In this document: in pieces, positions 15,126 to 21,771 of the stretch | Layout: each line of letters starts with the position of its first letter | Position numbering within the stretch: position 1 is the stretch's first letter | Source: Deinococcus sp. | GTDB lineage: Bacteria > Deinococcota > Deinococci > Deinococcales > Deinococcaceae | Direction: 5' to 3' | Assembly (NCBI RefSeq): GCF_018260555.1 | Contig: NZ_JAGLBB010000055.1 | Location: 1 to 21,771, forward strand | DNA length: 21,771 bases | Program-made: the position numbers and the translations under genes | The notes under the pieces: generated by a model | Databases searched by the model: none | What the model saw: only the letters and a program-made list of their open reading frames with translations | Told to the model about the DNA's origin: nothing

Positions 15126-17720
15126 ATGCGACACCCCATGACGCTCGCCGTGACCGTCCTCCTCGCCGCGCCCGCTGTCGCCCAGACGGCCGGGACCGTG
15201 CAGGACGTGACCGTGGTCGGAACCAGCGAACTGCTGGCCAACTTTATCCGCGCCACCCTCAGTGCCCAGACCGGCGCGCCGCTGTCCAGCATCAACCTGC
15301 GTCAGGTCGAGCAGGAGGTCGTGGCCAGCGGGTACTTCAAGAGCGCCGTGGCCGAGCTGCGCAGCGTGGGCGGCAAGGACACCCTGGTCATCACGGTCGT
15401 CCCCAACCCGACCATCAAGGACGTGACCATCACCGGCCTGACGTTCCTGCCCGCCGACGGTTTCAAGAAGAGCGTGGGCGACCTGCTGAACATCGCGCCC
15501 GGCGCCACCCTGAACACCCAGCGGATCGACGAGGCCAAGACGGCGCTCGCCAGTAACTTCCAGGGCGAAGGCTACCCGTTCGCGCCGAACATCAGCGCCA
15601 GCGTGAAGACCGAATCCGACGGCAGCGTCACCGTAAACTTTGTGGTGGACGAGACCGCGCCCATCACCCGCGTGGAGGTCGAGGGCGTCACCCTGATCCC
15701 GGCGAGCACCGTCACGGCCATCTTCAAACCTCTCTACGACGCCCGCAAATTCACGCCCGAGGTGTACTACACCGCCGTGCAGCAGCTCCAGCAGGCGTAC
15801 GACGAGGCCGGGTACATCCAGTCCGGCGTGAACCCCCAGACCACCACCCTCCAGGGCGGCGTCCTGAAAGTCCGCGCGCTGGAAGGCAAGATCACCGCCG
15901 TGGACCTGAGCGACCTGGGCAACCCCAGCGTGCCGTTGCAGTCGGCCGCCGGGCAGCCCGTCAGCCTCACTCGACTCCAGGCCGACGTGCGGACCCTCTC
16001 CAACCAGACCGGCAAGCCCGTGGGCTTTGCCATTCAGCCCGACCCCCAGAACCCCGGTCAGGTGACGGTGCTGTTCGGCTCGGCCGGCGTGTCCAGCGGC
16101 CCCGTGAAGACCATCGCGGTCAAGGGCAACACCCTGGTCCCCAGCGCTGCCCTGCTGGCCGCGGTGAAGACCAAGGTGGGCGACGTGTACAGCCCTCAGC
16201 TGGCCCAGGACGACTTCCTGGCCCTGCGTGACGCCTACCGCAAGGCTGGGTACGAGATCAGCACCCGCGACGCCATCACCTTCGAGAACGGCGCGCTGGT
16301 CTTTAACGTTCACGAGGTCCGGGTCGCCGGCTACGAACTGCAGTGGCAGGGCAAGCACAACACCAAAGACCGCGTGATCCTGCGCGAACTGCCCGAAACC
16401 GGCAAGGCCTTCAACCAGAAGGAACTGTACGACGCGCTGGGCCGCATCAGCCGCCTGGGCTTCGTGCGTGTGGTCACGCAGAGCGTGCGGAGCGACCCCG
16501 CGAACCCCGAGAACGTCACGTACTTGCTGACCCTCGCCGAGACCACTACCGGCATTCCCGTCAGGCTGGGCCTGACCTACGATTCCTTCGCGGGTGGCTT
16601 CGGCGGTGACGCTGGATACACCAACAACAACGTGTTCGGCCTGGCTCATAACTTCACGGTCTCGGTCGGCGGCCTGCAGAACGACGCCGGGCAGAACCTC
16701 GTGGGGAACGTCTCGTACACCATTCCCTGGCTGGACCTGGACTTCCTGGACTTCCGCAAGACCCCCACCAGCCTGTCGGTCAGCGCCGGATCGAACGTGG
16801 TCAGCAACAACCCCCTGATCAGCACCGACACCGACACGCCCGCCAAGACCGACACCGGGTGGGACTACACCACCCGCAGCAACTCCTTCAGTGTCAGCGC
16901 CGGACGCAGCCTCGCCCGGAACCTGTACGGCCGCGTCAGCTTGAGCACCGGGTACTCCACGAACTACATCGAAGCCCTGAAAGACAAGGAAAACGTCGTC
17001 AAGTACAAGGACGCCAGCGGCACCGAGCAGACCCGCACCTTCGATCAGGCTTCTGTGACCGCGTTGATCCCAGATTCCTCGCTGACCACCCGCGTCAGCA
17101 CCGGCCTGAGCTACGACAGCACCACCAACCCCGAGTTCCCCGACCGCGGCGTGCGCGCTGGCGTGACCGCCGGGTACAACTTTGGCCGTCAGAACAACGA
17201 GAACGTCCGCTGGGGTGACCTGGAAGGCGGCGTCAGCACCTACTACGGCCTGGGCCGCACCCTGGAAAAATCCCTGGGCGTGACCAGCAGACAGCAGGTG
17301 TTCGCCGTGCGCGCCAACGCCGGGACCACCCTGGGTGCCGTTACGGCGCCCACCGGCACCGGCTACTCGATCGGCGGCGGCAGCAGCGCCAACGCCTCCC
17401 GCCAGATCCGCGGTCTGGACGACGGCGCACTGTTCGGCACCAACTACCTGACCACCAGCGCCGAGTACCGTTACGACTTCGGCCTGAACTCCGGCATCGC
17501 GCAGGGCCTGTACGGCGTGGTCTTCGCGGACGCCGGCAGCGCCTGGGGCAGTGCCACGGCCGCCAACACCAACTTTGATCTGAAGTACGGCGTCGGGGCC
17601 GGCGTGCAGCTGAACCTCGGCATCGGCGGGGCGCTGCTGCCCAGCCTGCGTTTCGACTACGGGTTCAGCCCCCAGACCGGCAGCGGCAAGTTCTACTTCC
17701 GCATCGGCAACTTCTTCTAA
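15126..17720 (+). CDS. bamA: BamA/Omp85 family outer-membrane protein assembly factor
   Basis: An 864-aa Omp85 protein that inserts beta-barrel proteins into the outer membrane. The start ATG 15126 is preceded by AGGAG four bases upstream and opens a clear signal peptide (AVTVLLAAPAVAQ, cleavage after about residue 20). Five POTRA-like repeats span roughly 23-485, recognisable by patterns such as DVTVVGTSELL, DVTITGLTFLP, RVEVEGVTLIP, TIAVKGNTLVP and VHEVRVAGYEL. A membrane barrel fills about 490-864. The Omp85 lid-loop motif appears as RGLDDG (762-767) in place of VRGF. The chain ends in Phe-Phe, the usual outer-membrane C-terminal signal. Followed by a bulged GC hairpin. Confidence 0.93.
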   Translation: MRHPMTLAVTVLLAAPAVAQTAGTVQDVTVVGTSELLANFIRATLSAQTGAPLSSINLRQVEQEVVASGYFKSAVAELRSVGGKDTLVITVVPNPTIKDVTITGLTFLPADGFKKSVGDLLNIAPGATLNTQRIDEAKTALASNFQGEGYPFAPNISASVKTESDGSVTVNFVVDETAPITRVEVEGVTLIPASTVTAIFKPLYDARKFTPEVYYTAVQQLQQAYDEAGYIQSGVNPQTTTLQGGVLKVRALEGKITAVDLSDLGNPSVPLQSAAGQPVSLTRLQADVRTLSNQTGKPVGFAIQPDPQNPGQVTVLFGSAGVSSGPVKTIAVKGNTLVPSAALLAAVKTKVGDVYSPQLAQDDFLALRDAYRKAGYEISTRDAITFENGALVFNVHEVRVAGYELQWQGKHNTKDRVILRELPETGKAFNQKELYDALGRISRLGFVRVVTQSVRSDPANPENVTYLLTLAETTTGIPVRLGLTYDSFAGGFGGDAGYTNNNVFGLAHNFTVSVGGLQNDAGQNLVGNVSYTIPWLDLDFLDFRKTPTSLSVSAGSNVVSNNPLISTDTDTPAKTDTGWDYTTRSNSFSVSAGRSLARNLYGRVSLSTGYSTNYIEALKDKENVVKYKDASGTEQTRTFDQASVTALIPDSSLTTRVSTGLSYDSTTNPEFPDRGVRAGVTAGYNFGRQNNENVRWGDLEGGVSTYYGLGRTLEKSLGVTSRQQVFAVRANAGTTLGAVTAPTGTGYSIGGGSSANASRQIRGLDDGALFGTNYLTTSAEYRYDFGLNSGIAQGLYGVVFADAGSAWGSATAANTNFDLKYGVGAGVQLNLGIGGALLPSLRFDYGFSPQTGSGKFYFRIGNFF

Positions 17721-17752
17721 CCAGCAGCTGATTTACGGTGCCGACAGGGCAA

Positions 17753-17792
17753 AGGGCGGCGCGGCTCTCCATACGGGGGACCGCGCTGCCCT
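17753..17792 (+). terminator. hairpin terminator after bamA
   Basis: The stem AGGGC-g-GCGCGG (17753-17764) pairs with CCGCGC-t-GCCCT (17781-17792): eleven base pairs with one internal mismatch, 33 bp after the stop. There is no U-tract. Confidence 0.65.
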
Positions 17793-17824
17793 CTGCTGCT
17801 GTGGCAGGGCAGGGTGTGCAGGGG

Positions 17825-17858
17825 AGAGCACCGGCTTCCCTGCCAGCCACCGTGCTCT
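17825..17858 (+). terminator. second hairpin between bamA and rqcH
   Basis: AGAGCAC (17825-17831) pairs with GTGCTCT (17852-17858), followed by GTTTCC. It may be a back-up terminator or part of upstream control of rqcH. Confidence 0.35.
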
Positions 17859-17910
17859 GTTTCCGCCCGCCTGCGCCAGTTCATGCACGCGCCCGCTGCG
17901 CCCGGAGCGG

Positions 17911-17916
17911 TAGCAT
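17911..17916 (+). promoter_or_regulatory. -10 box TAGCAT upstream of rqcH / short ORF
   Basis: TAGCAT lies 6 nt before ATG 17923 (a short ORF) and 44 nt before the preferred rqcH start at 17961. It fits the local -10 pattern. Confidence 0.5.
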
Positions 17917-17922
17917 GCCCGG

Positions 17923-17973
17923 ATGATGTGCCCACCCCTGTACCACCCCCGAGGCCCCGCATGGAAGGACTGA
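17923..17973 (+). CDS. possible leaderless 16-codon upstream ORF overlapping the rqcH start
   Basis: ATG-ATG 6 nt after a TAGCAT -10 box opens a 16-aa frame (MMCPPLYHPRGPAWKD) that stops with TGA at 17971-17973, 13 bases into rqcH in another frame. The spacing matches leaderless starts in this window. It could couple or tune rqcH translation. Alternatively the in-frame GTG at 17928 starts rqcH, and this ORF is chance. Confidence 0.3.
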   Translation: MMCPPLYHPRGPAWKD

Positions 17974-19523
17974 TGCTGGCGCGGGTGCTGCGTGACCTGA
18001 GTCCGCAGTTGCCCCTGCGCACCCTCGGCTGGGTGTTCCCGGACGAGACCACGGCCGCGCTGCTTCTGGAAGGCGCGGGCCTGAGCCGCACCAACCTGGT
18101 GCTGTCGTACCGGCCGCCGCAACCCGTGGTGTTCCTGTCCCGCGAACGCCTGCGGGGCGACCCGCGCAGTCCCTTCCAGCGCTTCCTGGCGAACCGTGTG
18201 CGGGGCGACCTGCTGGCCGCCGAGCAGCTGAAACTCGACCGCGTGATCGCGCTGCACTTTGCCGGCGAGACGGGGTTCGTGGATCAGGCCCCCACCCGCC
18301 TGCTGTTCGAGGTCACGGGCCGCAACGCCAACCTGCTCGTCCTGGATGCCGGACAGGGCTTTTCAGGCCGGGTGGTCATGGCCGCGCGGGAGATCACGGG
18401 CAGCCGCAACCGCTTCCGGACCATCCGCACGGGCGGGCCGTACACGCCGCCGCCCCCCTACGAGAAGCTTGATCCGCGCACCCTGAGCGCCGATCAGGCG
18501 CGTCAACTGGCCGACTTGCCTATCGGGCGCTGGCGCGAGCGACTCGACGGCCTGGGACCCCTGCTCGGCGCCGAACTGGCCCGCCGCGCTGGCCTGAGCC
18601 CCGACCAGCCGCCGGGCGAGCACTGGCCGGAGGCGCTGGCTGCCGTGCAGGCCCTCACCCTGGACCCGACCGTCAGCGAGGGCGTCATGGAAGGCGGGGC
18701 GCGCGAGGCGGCGCGCGGCGAGAAGGCCGCCACGCTGCGCCGGGCGCTGCGCGAACCGCTGGAGAAACGCGTGACCCTGCTGCGTAACCAGCTGGCCGAC
18801 GTGACCCGCGCCGAGGCTGGCCTGAGCGACGCCGCACAGGACCGCGAGGAAGCCGACCTGCTGATGGCCTACGCGCACACCGTGACGCCCGGCGCCAGCA
18901 GCGTCACCCTGAATACATTCGACGGCAGCGGTGAGCGGGCGGTCGCGCTGGAACCCAACTTGAGTGCCGTGCAGAACGCCGAGAAACGCTACACCCGCGC
19001 CCGCCGCCGCGAGGATGTGTACCTGCGCCTCGCCGAGCGCGAAGGGCCGCTGCGCGCCGAACTGACCGAAGCCGAAGCCCGCGTGCGCGACCTGGATCTC
19101 GCCACACTGGAACAGCTCAGTGCGCTGGCCGCGCAGGTCCAGAGTGAAAAACCCGAGAAGAGCCCCTATGGTACGCGCTTCGTGACACCCTCGGGCCTGG
19201 AAGCTATTGTCGGGCGCAACAACAAGGAGAACGCCACCTTGACCCACCGTCTGGGGCGCAGTATGGACTTCTGGTTCCACGCGCAGGGCTACCCCGGCAG
19301 TCACGTGCTGGTCCGCAGCGGCGCGCGCGAGCTGGACCTGCCGGACATTCTATTCGCCGCCCGGCTGGCCGCCGCCAACAGCAAGGCGCGCGGCAGCAGC
19401 AACGTTCCCGTTGATTACACCCGCATCAAACACGTGTGGAAACCGCGCGGCGCGCCCGCCGGTCAGGTGCACTACACCGATCAGAAGACCGTGTTTGTGG
19501 ACGGCACCCTGCCCGGCAGCTAA
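17961..19523 (+). CDS. rqcH: NFACT family ribosome quality-control protein RqcH
   Basis: A 520-aa NFACT protein (bacterial RqcH / Rqc2 / FbpA family). It binds obstructed 50S subunits carrying peptidyl-tRNA and adds C-terminal alanine tails to stalled chains. The NFACT-N region starts MEGLMLARVLRDL. An Asp-Arg pair at 93-94 (LKLDRVIALHF) corresponds to the functionally required DR of RqcH, and RLLFEVTGRNANLLVLD is typical. A long charged coiled coil follows (about 270-380). The C-terminal NFACT-R domain shows EAIVGRNNKENATLTHR, DFWFHAQGYPGSHVLVR and HVWKPRG. ATG 17961 has GAGG six bases upstream; an in-frame GTG at 17928 is the alternative start. Confidence 0.92.
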   Translation: MEGLMLARVLRDLSPQLPLRTLGWVFPDETTAALLLEGAGLSRTNLVLSYRPPQPVVFLSRERLRGDPRSPFQRFLANRVRGDLLAAEQLKLDRVIALHFAGETGFVDQAPTRLLFEVTGRNANLLVLDAGQGFSGRVVMAAREITGSRNRFRTIRTGGPYTPPPPYEKLDPRTLSADQARQLADLPIGRWRERLDGLGPLLGAELARRAGLSPDQPPGEHWPEALAAVQALTLDPTVSEGVMEGGAREAARGEKAATLRRALREPLEKRVTLLRNQLADVTRAEAGLSDAAQDREEADLLMAYAHTVTPGASSVTLNTFDGSGERAVALEPNLSAVQNAEKRYTRARRREDVYLRLAEREGPLRAELTEAEARVRDLDLATLEQLSALAAQVQSEKPEKSPYGTRFVTPSGLEAIVGRNNKENATLTHRLGRSMDFWFHAQGYPGSHVLVRSGARELDLPDILFAARLAAANSKARGSSNVPVDYTRIKHVWKPRGAPAGQVHYTDQKTVFVDGTLPGS

Positions 19524-19529
19524 ACCCCG

Positions 19530-19553
19530 GTCGGCAGTGCGTCTCATGCCGAC
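19530..19553 (+). terminator. hairpin after rqcH
   Basis: GTCGGCA (19530-19536) pairs perfectly with TGCCGAC (19547-19553) around a 10-nt loop, 7 bp after the stop. Its right arm overlaps the left end of repeat copy E, so the repeat may have contributed half of the terminator. Confidence 0.5.
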
Positions 19554-19642
19554 TGCGGTTGATTCGGTGCGGTTCCGAATCAATCCGAGCGGGTACGAGC
19601 AGGAACATGAGCCCCCCTTTACGGTATGAAGTGGAACCCGTA
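19545..19642 (+). repeat. SNR-like repeat, copy E (short form)
   Basis: It has a degenerate left end, then the family hairpin GGTTGATTCGG / CCGAATCAATC (19557-19567/19575-19585, loop TGCGGTT) with one G-U pair, then CCGAGCGGGTACGAGCAGGA, and the right terminus TATGAAGTGGAACCCGTA, which matches copy C. The middle portion present in A1, B and C is absent. Confidence 0.8.
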
Positions 19643-19661
19643 AAAGGCCCCGTAAAAGGCC
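19638..19661. repeat. 12-bp tandem duplication at the edge of copy E
   Basis: CCGTAAAAGGCC occurs twice head to tail (19638-19649, 19650-19661), starting on the final CCGTA of repeat copy E. Confidence 0.8.
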
Positions 19662-19756
19662 TGGAGGAGTGTGATGCCTGTCCCTCAACGGCACCGAAAA
19701 CCGCTATAAGAAGCCCGTCCCGTAACGTCCCTTCCAGTCGGGCCGGGCCGGACAGG

Positions 19757-19762
19757 TACAAT
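19757..19762 (+). promoter_or_regulatory. -10 box TACAAT of leaderless panD
   Basis: TACAAT lies 8 nt before ATG 19771 with no ribosome-binding site. No clear -35 at the usual distance. Confidence 0.65.
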
Positions 19763-19770
19763 GCCCGCTC

Positions 19771-20136
19771 ATGGAACGCATCATGTTCAGGGCCAAGATT
19801 CACCGGGCGACCGTCACCCAGGCGGACCTCGACTACGTCGGGAGTGTCACCATTGACCAGGACCTGCTGGACGCCGCAGACATCCTCGTGAATGAGCGGG
19901 TGGACATCTACAACATCACCAACGGCAACCGCCTCAGCACCTACGCCCTCAGCGGCCCGCGCGGGAGCGGCGTCATTGGCATCAACGGGGCCGCCGCGCA
20001 CCTCATGAAACCCGGCGACATGGTCATCATCGCCGCCTACGGTAACTACAGCGACCAGGAAGCCCGTACCCTGCAACCGACCGTGGTGCTGGTGGACGCG
20101 CGCAACCGCATCATCGGGATGCCCCAACCGGCCTGA
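19771..20136 (+). CDS. panD: aspartate 1-decarboxylase
   Basis: A pyruvoyl-dependent enzyme making beta-alanine for pantothenate and coenzyme A. The protein has 121 aa, close to the usual 115-130. The self-processing Gly24-Ser25 bond in YVGSVTID generates the pyruvoyl group. VDIYNITNGNRLSTYAL, GSGVIGINGAAAH and GDMVIIAAYG match the family. It is leaderless (TACAAT 8 nt upstream). It appears monocistronic, with a small hairpin spanning its stop. Confidence 0.97.
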   Translation: MERIMFRAKIHRATVTQADLDYVGSVTIDQDLLDAADILVNERVDIYNITNGNRLSTYALSGPRGSGVIGINGAAAHLMKPGDMVIIAAYGNYSDQEARTLQPTVVLVDARNRIIGMPQPA

Positions 20137-20144
20137 CCCGGTTG
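20125..20144 (+). terminator. hairpin spanning the panD stop
   Basis: CAACCGG (20125-20131) pairs perfectly with CCGGTTG (20138-20144) around a 6-nt loop containing the TGA stop. There is no U-tract. Confidence 0.4.
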
Positions 20145-20280
20145 ACAGCCGGACCCCAACATATGGTCGGCTTGAGAACGAAACAGACGGCAGTTCGTAT
20201 CCTTTAGCCTGCCTGTACGCAGTTCCGCACAGCGTTGGTGGGAGGTGAACAAAACGTTTAACCGGAGTTCCTGACGGTGC

Positions 20281-20286
20281 TACACT
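20281..20286 (+). promoter_or_regulatory. -10 box TACACT of leaderless HD-GYP gene
   Basis: TACACT lies 7 nt before GTG 20294. A weak TTAACC (20258-20263) is 17 bp further up and could serve as -35. Confidence 0.6.
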
Positions 20287-20293
20287 CGGTGGC

Positions 20294-21649
20294 GTGTCCC
20301 GCACGCCCCCGTGGAGTTCCCTGCTGCTGCTTCTGGCTGTTGTCCTTCTGGGTTACGCTGCCTACGCAGACCTTCAGGGTCTCCTGGCTGCCAGCGCCGT
20401 CCTGATCGCCGCCACCACCGGGGGCCTGCGGGGCCCACTGCGCTGGTCCGCCCTGGTCGCCTATCCGGCCGGATTCCTCGTTTCGCTGATTCTGCCCGGT
20501 CACGCCGCAGGCCCACTGGACCTGCTGGGCGCGCTGATCATGATTGGCAGCCTGGGCCTGATGTTGATGCGTGAACAGGTCACCCTGAGCGAGGTCGCGT
20601 GGCAGCGCAACATCATCAACGCCCTGCGCGCTGGCAGCGAACGCCTTGCCGAGGCCCGCGACGCCGACGCCATCATCCGGGCCGGGGTGGGCATTCTGGA
20701 CAGACTTCAGGTCGCCCCGAACCTCGCGTTCGTCGCGTACCGTCAGGGGACGCCGCACATCCTGGCTGCCAAGGGCGCCTTTGAGGCCTTCCTGGAACGG
20801 CCCATCCATCCCAGCGATAACGACAGCCGCAGCGTCCAGGCCGATCACTGGGTGGCCGAGGAAGCGCTGGCCCTGCTGAAAAAACCCCAGCGGCAGAGTT
20901 ACCACGTCGCTCCCGTGTACGGCCGCGCTTCCACCCACCTGGGCGTGCTCATTCTGACCCGCGACGACGGCAGTCCATTCGGCGAGGACGAGACCGGTGT
21001 CGTGGCCGCCTACGCCCGCCTGCTGGGCGCGCAACTGGGTCAGTGGAACGCCATTCGTGACCTGCGCGACGCCAACGACCTGACGCTACGCTCGCTGGGC
21101 GCCGCGCTGGAACGCCGGGACGACGACACGGGCGGTCACACCAACCGCGTGGTCAGCATGAGCGTGCGCCTCGCGCGCCGCCTCGGCTGGGATGAGGATC
21201 AGGTCAAGGCCCTGCGCTGGGGCGCGTACCTGCATGACCTGGGCAAACTCGCCATTCCGGACGGAGTCCTGCACAAACGCGGCCCGCTTGACCCGGACGA
21301 ACGCAGGGTCATCCAGACGCACACGATCATCGGGTACGACATGCTTCAGGACCTGCACTTCCTGCCGGCCGAGACCCTGGACCTCGTGCGGTACCACCAC
21401 GAACGCTGGGACGGCACCGGGTACCCCAGTGGCCTGCGCGGCCCCAGCATTCCCGACACGGCCCGCCTGTTCACCATCATCGACGTGTTCGACGCGCTGA
21501 TCAACGCCCGCCCGTACAAGCCCGCCTGGACCCGCGACCGCGCCGTGAACGAGATTCGCATGCAGGCCAGCCGTCAGTTCGACCCGCAGTACGTGGACGC
21601 CTTCCTGCGCATGATGGCCGAACACGACGACGTGCGCCTCGTGCGGTAA
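20294..21649 (+). CDS. membrane-bound GAF/HD-GYP cyclic-di-GMP phosphodiesterase
   Basis: A 451-aa signalling protein. Four hydrophobic stretches (about 8-28, 30-42, 51-68, 75-93) anchor the N-terminus. A GAF-like sensory region covers about 105-255. The HD-GYP domain (about 262-445) contains the metal-binding HD in YLHDLGKLAIP (H314, D315, K318), HHERWDGTGYPSGL (368-381, the GYP signature) and IIDVFDAL. The metal and signature residues are intact, so it should hydrolyse cyclic di-GMP. The start GTG 20294 is set by a -10 box 7 nt upstream. No cyclase partner is encoded nearby, and the signal sensed by the membrane/GAF part is unknown. Confidence 0.93.
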   Translation: MSRTPPWSSLLLLLAVVLLGYAAYADLQGLLAASAVLIAATTGGLRGPLRWSALVAYPAGFLVSLILPGHAAGPLDLLGALIMIGSLGLMLMREQVTLSEVAWQRNIINALRAGSERLAEARDADAIIRAGVGILDRLQVAPNLAFVAYRQGTPHILAAKGAFEAFLERPIHPSDNDSRSVQADHWVAEEALALLKKPQRQSYHVAPVYGRASTHLGVLILTRDDGSPFGEDETGVVAAYARLLGAQLGQWNAIRDLRDANDLTLRSLGAALERRDDDTGGHTNRVVSMSVRLARRLGWDEDQVKALRWGAYLHDLGKLAIPDGVLHKRGPLDPDERRVIQTHTIIGYDMLQDLHFLPAETLDLVRYHHERWDGTGYPSGLRGPSIPDTARLFTIIDVFDALINARPYKPAWTRDRAVNEIRMQASRQFDPQYVDAFLRMMAEHDDVRLVR

Positions 21650-21694
21650 GGGCCGCCGCGGAAACAGTGGTGGTTGATACAGCGAATGCCGGTT

Positions 21695-21771
21695 CTAAGT
21701 ACCTTGAAGCTCACATGGCGCCATGCCGGGAAAGCACCGGAACCTCTCCATTCCCGCTCCAACGTACTTTC
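21695..21771 (+). repeat. family 2 repeat, second copy (cut by window end)
   Basis: It begins CTAAGTACCTTGAAGCTCAC and matches 9438-9514 with four mismatches in 77 bp. It lies 45 bp after the HD-GYP stop, and its right inverted end would fall outside the window. Confidence 0.85.

Overview
The window looks like chromosomal DNA from a Deinococcus-type bacterium. It is very GC-rich and its codons favour G or C in the third position. It encodes a BamA/Omp85 outer-membrane protein alongside a DivIVA/YggS cluster. Many genes start 6-8 nt downstream of a TANNNT -10 box with no Shine-Dalgarno, which is the leaderless architecture reported for Deinococcus. Intergenic gaps carry short structured repeats resembling the small noncoding repeats of that genus. 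The genus is inferred from these traits, not proven.

Layout. (1) 1-4353, minus strand: a methylmalonyl-CoA cluster, read as mutase (4353-2200), three small uncharacterised proteins, then the mutase-chaperone GTPase MeaB (1179-214). MeaB runs into a repeat element at 1-230. (2) 4354-5570: a divergent gap with hairpins and repeat copy B, a PEBP/YbhB-like lipoprotein, a strong terminator, then repeat copy C. (3) 5785-8529, plus strand: rpe and comB one nucleotide apart, then nspC (polyamine synthesis). (4) 8531-9410: repeat copy D between convergent stops, then a DUF554 membrane protein on the minus strand. (5) 9411-9910: a 500-bp gap with a second repeat family and a structured, attenuator-like leader ahead of a 67-aa excisionase-type HTH protein; an alanine-rich TPR-like protein follows. 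(6) 10929-14622, minus strand: yggS, divIVA, a cytochrome P450 and a broken APH-type phosphotransferase, tightly overlapping in that transcription order. (7) 15126-19523, plus strand: an 864-aa BamA/Omp85 protein and an NFACT/RqcH ribosome quality-control protein. (8) 19545-21649: repeat copy E, panD, and a membrane GAF/HD-GYP cyclic-di-GMP phosphodiesterase. The window ends inside a second copy of the 130-bp repeat.

Most genes are core metabolism or envelope functions. I see no phage, CRISPR, transposase or defence island. The most interesting signals are non-coding. A six-copy repeat family has a hairpin whose differences between copies all preserve pairing on one strand. A second repeat family is bounded by inverted ends. 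An attenuator-like leader has mutually exclusive stems. A possible leaderless short ORF overlaps the rqcH start. On the protein side, the P450 locked into a divIVA operon with a P450eryF-like I-helix, and the unknown small proteins between mutase and MeaB, deserve attention.
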